A DNA stretch of 64,000 bases. Origin: an uncultured Eubacteriales bacterium (GTDB taxonomy: Bacteria > Bacillota > Clostridia > Oscillospirales > QAMX01). The stretch is from positions 1 to 64,000 of the forward strand of contig CAKTEH010000005.1 of the NCBI GenBank assembly GCA_934546935.1, written 5' to 3'. Made by a program: the position numbers and the translations under genes. Of the stretch, positions 60,647 to 64,000 are shown piece after piece (position 1 is the first letter of the stretch; each line of letters starts with the position of its first letter). Under the pieces are notes generated by a model. It made no database searches and had not been told where the DNA came from. It saw only the letters and a list, made by a program, of their open reading frames with translations.

Positions 60647-60794
60647 TTGCATTGCGGAAAAGCTTGTAGTATAATAGCCAAGGCCGGTTTGAAACCGGAA
60701 AACACACATGGCGCCAAAAGTCCGTACGGTGCCCCGTCTGCCGGGGTCGCGGACCGGTTTGCCATGGAGGTATAACCGTAAGGAGGATACAAAA
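60647..60794 (+). promoter_or_regulatory. Promoter and leader of rpsB-tsf
   Basis: TTGCAT (60647-60652), 17-base spacer, perfect TATAAT (60670-60675). The leader of about 113 bases begins with a CCGGTTT-G-AAACCGG inverted repeat (60684-60698) and has a further GC-rich helix region before the AAGGAGG site. Ribosomal protein S2 leaders are often sites of autogenous control; I cannot confirm a specific motif here. Confidence 0.75.
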
Positions 60795-61547
60795 ATGAGT
60801 GTTGTTTCCATGAAACAACTGCTGGAGGCCGGTGTCCATTTCGGACATCAGACCCGCAGATGGAACCCGAAAATGGCTCCGTACATTTACACGGAGCGCA
60901 ACGGTATCTACATTATCGACCTGCAGAAGACGGTTAAAAAGCTGGAAGAAGCTTATAACTTCGTGCGTGATACCAGCGCCGAGGGAGGCACAGTCCTGTT
61001 TGTCGGTACCAAGAAGCAGGCCCAGGATGCCATCCGTGAAGAAGCGGAACGCGTCGGCATGTATTTTGTCAATTCCCGCTGGCTCGGCGGCATGCTGACC
61101 AACTTCAAAACCATGCGCCAGCGTGTTGAGCGTCTCAACCAGCTCAAACGTATGCGCGAGGACGGCACCTTTGATCTCCTGCCGAAAAAAGAAGTTATCA
61201 AATTAAACGGCGAAATCGAAAAACTTGAAAAATACCTCGGCGGCGTCGTGGAAATGCGCCGTCTCCCGTCCGCTCTGTTTATCGTCGATTCCCGTAAGGA
61301 GCGCAACGCCATCTCCGAAGCCCGCAAGCTCGGCATCCCGATCGTCGCAATTGTCGATACCAACTGCGACCCGGACGAAGTCGACTACGTTATCCCCGGC
61401 AACGACGACGCAATCCGCACCATCAAGCTCATTGCCCAGACGATGGCCAACGCGATTATCGAAGGCCGCCAGGGTGAGCAGCTTGCAGAGGAAAAAGCAG
61501 AAGCAGAAGCGGAAATTGACGCGGAAACCGAAGAAGCAAACGCATAA
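60795..61547 (+). CDS. rpsB: 30S ribosomal protein S2
   Basis: A 250-residue S2 protein: MKQLLEAGVHFGHQTRRWNPKMAPYIYTERNGIYIIDLQKT at the start, SRWLGGMLTNFKTM, and FIVDSRKERNAISEARKLGIPIVAIVDTNCDP followed by an acidic tail. The ATG at 60795 has TAAGGAGG at good spacing; the frame upstream to 60708 is in the leader. First gene of the rpsB-tsf operon. Confidence 0.98.
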   Translation: MSVVSMKQLLEAGVHFGHQTRRWNPKMAPYIYTERNGIYIIDLQKTVKKLEEAYNFVRDTSAEGGTVLFVGTKKQAQDAIREEAERVGMYFVNSRWLGGMLTNFKTMRQRVERLNQLKRMREDGTFDLLPKKEVIKLNGEIEKLEKYLGGVVEMRRLPSALFIVDSRKERNAISEARKLGIPIVAIVDTNCDPDEVDYVIPGNDDAIRTIKLIAQTMANAIIEGRQGEQLAEEKAEAEAEIDAETEEANA

Positions 61548-61559
61548 GGAGGATTTTTC

Positions 61560-62477
61560 ATGGCATTTACTGCAAAAGACGTAATGCGCCTGCGTGAAAT
61601 GACCGGTGTCGGCATGATGGACTGCAAAAAAGCCCTGACCGATTCCGAAGGCGATTTTGATAAAGCAATTGAACTGCTGCGTGAAAAGGGCCTTGCCGCC
61701 GCAGCAAAGAAGGCCGGCCGCATCGCTGCCGACGGCGTTGTTCTGACATATACCGCAGACAACGGCGACGTTGCTGTTGTTGAGGTCAACTCCGAAACGG
61801 ACTTTGTTGCAAAAAACCCGGAATTCCAGGCTTTTGTTTCCAATGTGGCAAAAATCGTCGTTACTGAAAAGCCGGCGGATGTCGAAGCGCTTCTCGCCTG
61901 CGCATATCCGGAGTTCGGCACGGTTGAAGCCGCCCGTATGGAGAAAGTCCAGACAATCGGTGAAAATATCCAGATCCGGCGCTTTGCCATTATTGATGGC
62001 GGTGAAGGCATCCTCAATGATTCTTATATTCACATGGGCGGTAAGATCGGCGTCCTCGTCTCGCTTGGCTATACCGGGACTACCGACACTGCTGCGCTGA
62101 CGGAACTGGCGCATGACATCGCCCTTCAGGCTGCGGCTATGAACCCGCAGTGGCTTAATCCGGAAGCAGTCCCGGCTGAAACGATTGCAAAAGAAAAAGA
62201 AATCCTCATGGCGCAGACAATTGAGGAAGGCAAGCCGGAGAAAGTTGCCGCCCGTATCGTTGAAGGCCGTATTAATAAGTTCTATCAGGAAAATTGCCTG
62301 ATTGAGCAGGCTTTCGTCAAGGAAAATAAAATTTCCGTTAAGCAGCACATCGCGGAAGTTGCCAAGAGCCTCGGCGCAACCATCGAAGTCAAGTCCTTTG
62401 TACGTTTTGAAAAGGGCGAAGGCATTGAAAAGCGCGAGGACAACCTTGCCGACGAAGTAGCAAAGCTGGTTAAGTAA
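61560..62477 (+). CDS. tsf: Elongation factor Ts
   Basis: A 305-residue nucleotide exchange factor for EF-Tu. The N-terminal UBA-like domain (AKDVMRLREMTGVGMMDCKKALTDSEGDFDKAIELLREKG) and the EF-TS core (VVEVNSETDFVAKN, ALTELAHDIALQAAAMNP) are intact. It starts 12 bases after rpsB with AAGGAGG. Confidence 0.98.
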   Translation: MAFTAKDVMRLREMTGVGMMDCKKALTDSEGDFDKAIELLREKGLAAAAKKAGRIAADGVVLTYTADNGDVAVVEVNSETDFVAKNPEFQAFVSNVAKIVVTEKPADVEALLACAYPEFGTVEAARMEKVQTIGENIQIRRFAIIDGGEGILNDSYIHMGGKIGVLVSLGYTGTTDTAALTELAHDIALQAAAMNPQWLNPEAVPAETIAKEKEILMAQTIEEGKPEKVAARIVEGRINKFYQENCLIEQAFVKENKISVKQHIAEVAKSLGATIEVKSFVRFEKGEGIEKREDNLADEVAKLVK

Positions 62478-62493
62478 ACAAGTTTCTATCATA

Positions 62494-62531
62494 TTTCCCC
62501 CTGGAAGCGGCCGCTTCCAGGGGGAAATTTT
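62494..62531 (+). terminator. Intrinsic terminator of rpsB-tsf
   Basis: A perfect palindrome with 17-base arms (62494-62510, 62511-62527) and four T residues. Confidence 0.95.
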
Positions 62532-62552
62532 ATGAATTCAACGTAGCGTGTA

Positions 62553-62581
62553 TTGACAAAATTTTCGATTCCCTGCATAAT
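62553..62581 (+). promoter_or_regulatory. Sigma-A promoter of the PLMP-like gene
   Basis: Perfect TTGACA (62553-62558), 17-base spacer, CATAAT (62576-62581). Confidence 0.85.
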
Positions 62582-62662
62582 AAAAATGCGGCAGGGGGAA
62601 GGCACCCATTACAAAAAACTGCGCTGCAAAAACATAACCGCACAGCAAAGGGGAAGATACCC

Positions 62663-63244
62663 ATGGAAAAAAACATTATTGTTGTGGATGAGTATGGGCA
62701 TAACTATGGCGTAACCTATCCGAAACGGGCGAAAGGTCTCGTAAAAAACGGCAGGGCACGCTATGTGGACGAGCATACTATCTGCCTTGCGTGTCCGCCG
62801 GATCCTGATTTGGGGGACATACCTATGAATGAAACGATTCGTGTAAATACATCTGCAGCTGAAGAACCCTGTACCGGAGCCCTGGACGGCGTCCAGTATA
62901 CAATTCCGTATATCCTGAAGCAATTGGAACAGATTGCGGCCGACACCGGATATATCCACAATGCACTTGCAAGACTCGATTCCGGAAGCTCTGGTTCTCT
63001 GAGCGTCGGTCTTGGAAATCTGATCAGGGAACGGGAGCAGACAAACCGTAAGCTGATCGACTTTTACGAAAAGATTTACAATGACCTGCACGCCGCCGGC
63101 CGTACAAAATCGCAGGATTATTATGACCAGTACATCACAAGGCTGCTTGAAGCTATCAGCGCCTGCGGCGACGATGAAGACGTCAAAATCGAGTGTCTGA
63201 GCAAGATCCTGGAAAAAACGCTGAAAGAAGCGTTGAACAACTGA
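62663..63244 (+). CDS. Clostridial protein with an N-terminal PLMP/RRXRR-like segment
   Basis: A 193-residue protein. Its first 45 residues (VVDEYGHNY..., YPKRAKGLVKNGRARYV, HTICLACPP) follow the same pattern as the N-terminal PLMP/RRXRR domain of IscB nucleases: V-D-x-x-G, P-x-R-A, L-V-K-x-G-R-A, T-I-x-L. No RuvC or HNH part follows. Instead there is a linker (residues 50-75), then a helical, charged domain to the end (YTIPYILKQLEQIAADTGYIHNAL..., ITRLLEAISACGDDEDVKIECLSKILEKTLKEALNN). It is a single gene with a strong promoter. The resemblance was judged by eye; the function is unknown. Confidence 0.7.
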   Translation: MEKNIIVVDEYGHNYGVTYPKRAKGLVKNGRARYVDEHTICLACPPDPDLGDIPMNETIRVNTSAAEEPCTGALDGVQYTIPYILKQLEQIAADTGYIHNALARLDSGSSGSLSVGLGNLIREREQTNRKLIDFYEKIYNDLHAAGRTKSQDYYDQYITRLLEAISACGDDEDVKIECLSKILEKTLKEALNN

Positions 63245-63255
63245 TCTTTTCCCCC

Positions 63256-63285
63256 CCCCGGAAGCATTGACTTCCGGGGTTTTTT
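63256..63285 (+). terminator. Intrinsic terminator after the PLMP-like gene
   Basis: CCCCGGAAG (63256-63264) pairs with CTTCCGGGG (63271-63279), then six T residues. A run of nine C (63251-63259) leads into it. Confidence 0.92.
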
Positions 63286-63321
63286 AATCCTGCACCCCTG
63301 AAAATATTCCTCAACTCCGTC

Positions 63322-63350
63322 TTGCCGCCGCACCAAAAATCCGATATAAT
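63322..63350 (+). promoter_or_regulatory. Sigma-A promoter of the FAD oxidoreductase gene
   Basis: TTGCCG (63322-63327), 17-base spacer, perfect TATAAT (63345-63350). Confidence 0.75.
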
Positions 63351-63391
63351 AAATTTGGATAAATTCCCCCAGGAGTTTCGGAGGTGTTTCA

Positions 63392-64000
63392 TGGCAAAGC
63401 TTACAAAACAGCAGGTACTCGACCGAATTGCCCGGCCGGGTGAAAAATACGACGTTATTGTCCTCGGCGGAGGGCCGGCCGGAATCGGCGCTGCGCTGGC
63501 GAGCGCAATGTGCGGCGCAAAAACCTGCATACTGGAAGAAAAAGCATTTTTCGGCGGTGTTGCGGCGGTTTCCGGCTGGATGCCGATGAACCGCGTACTG
63601 CTTGACGGCGGAATGCGCGGCGGTGTATTCTCCCCTTTTGTCGAAAAGCTCCGTTCCTATGGCGCAAGTGCTACGCGGCAGGGTAAAACAAGCTGGGTCG
63701 ACGGCGATGGGCTGCATATCCATCCGGACTATTTACGCTACGGGATGATCGAACTGTTTGAGGAAATGGGGATCCATTACCGCCTGCACAGCCCGGGAAC
63801 CAGCGCTATTATGGACGGCAACCGAATTACCGGCGTCAACTGCGATGGGAAATACGGGCACGCACAATTTTATGCCGGCACTGTTGTCGACGCATCTGGT
63901 GACGGGGACGTTGCCGCTTCCGCAGGCGCAGAGGTCATGCTCGGACGTGACGAGGACGGCGCTTTTATGCCAGTCACCTTGGGATTCGTAATTTCCGGCG
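63392..64000 (+). CDS. FAD-dependent oxidoreductase, N-terminal part
   Basis: The first 203 codons of a gene that leaves the window. After a short Lys-rich start the FAD dinucleotide fold is clear (YDVIVLGGGPAGIGAALASAMCGAKTCILEE), followed by FGGVAAVSGWMP and a second conserved VVDASGDGDVAASAGAEV motif. This is the layout of the FAD_oxidored family (PF12831). Members oxidise or reduce unknown small molecules. GGAGGTG precedes the ATG at 63392. Confidence 0.88.

Noticed and set aside
61203..62492. A 429-residue open frame on the minus strand
   Set aside because: It is the reverse shadow of rpsB and tsf, caused by strong codon bias in those genes; Phe/Cys/Asp-rich, no start site.
63251..63259. 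Run of nine C as a phase-variable tract
   Set aside because: It lies outside any coding region, between a stop codon and a terminator stem, so length changes would not switch a gene.
1..64000. CRISPR arrays, tRNA or rRNA genes, transposases, integrases or phage genes
   Set aside because: No spaced direct repeats, no cloverleaf or rRNA-like sequence and no recognisable recombinase were seen in either strand.

Overview
The window looks like a chromosomal segment of a spore-forming, anaerobic, low-redundancy Clostridia (Bacillota), probably a gut-type member of the Oscillospirales. The grounds are: the sporulation loci spoIIAA-spoIIAB-sigF and an uninterrupted sigK; the asp23-nusB-xseAB-ispA, murB-whiA-dnaE and rpsB-tsf clusters; SLH and stalk-domain surface proteins; a GGGtGRT protein; strong Shine-Dalgarno sites; and TTGACA/TATAAT promoters with 17-base spacers. 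The lineage below class is inference. I saw no rRNA, tRNA, insertion sequence, prophage, CRISPR array or replication origin.

Layout. 1-6.8 kb: Trk potassium uptake (trkH fragment, trkA), an acyl-CoA ligase, an AI-2E family transporter and a MATE exporter. 6.9-16 kb: a secreted SLH polysaccharide deacetylase, a DUF2325 gene with a tiny upstream ORF and a striking tandem palindrome, a CBS protein, a GH3 beta-glucosidase, a flavoprotein, a frameshifted HTH/DUF3795 gene, mgtE with a leader of about 360 nt, and an SGNH hydrolase. 16-22 kb: DUF1836 regulator, acetyltransferase, purine nucleoside phosphorylase with a STAS protein, and a Crp-type regulator next to an ABC importer that has a class II-like Crp operator. 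22-34.7 kb: a long minus-strand housekeeping block (HD protein, asnS, TSCPD protein, ispA, xseB, xseA, Kae1/TsaD-like paralogue, nusB, asp23, dnaE, whiA, murB, acetyltransferase).

34.9-46.2 kb: a glucuronidase-like glycoside hydrolase, a Ca/Na antiporter, a frameshifted DUF2441 gene, the NifU-like/GGGtGRT pair under a near-consensus promoter, a decayed acetyltransferase, a secreted transglutaminase, YlmH, another acetyltransferase, a LarA-type racemase and an Smr protein. 46.2-56 kb: sigK with a sigma-E-like promoter, galactokinase, two envelope proteins, the sigF operon, a flotillin, pyrimidine salvage (uridine phosphorylase, cytidine deaminase) and aspartokinase. 56-64 kb: a methyltransferase, a conserved clostridial protein of unknown function, an orphan ParA, a class I amidotransferase, an acetyltransferase, rpsB-tsf, a protein whose N-terminus resembles the PLMP/RRXRR domain of IscB, and the start of an FAD oxidoreductase.

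The genes form many short transcription units, most closed by clear intrinsic terminators. The best candidates for undescribed biology are the GGGtGRT/NifU-like pair, the PLMP-like protein at 62.7 kb, the DUF2325 locus with its tandem operators, and the Crp/ABC regulatory arrangement. Three genes (12999-13390, 38235-38770, 40837-41278) carry frame disruptions. The first two each need one extra base, so sequencing or assembly error is possible there.
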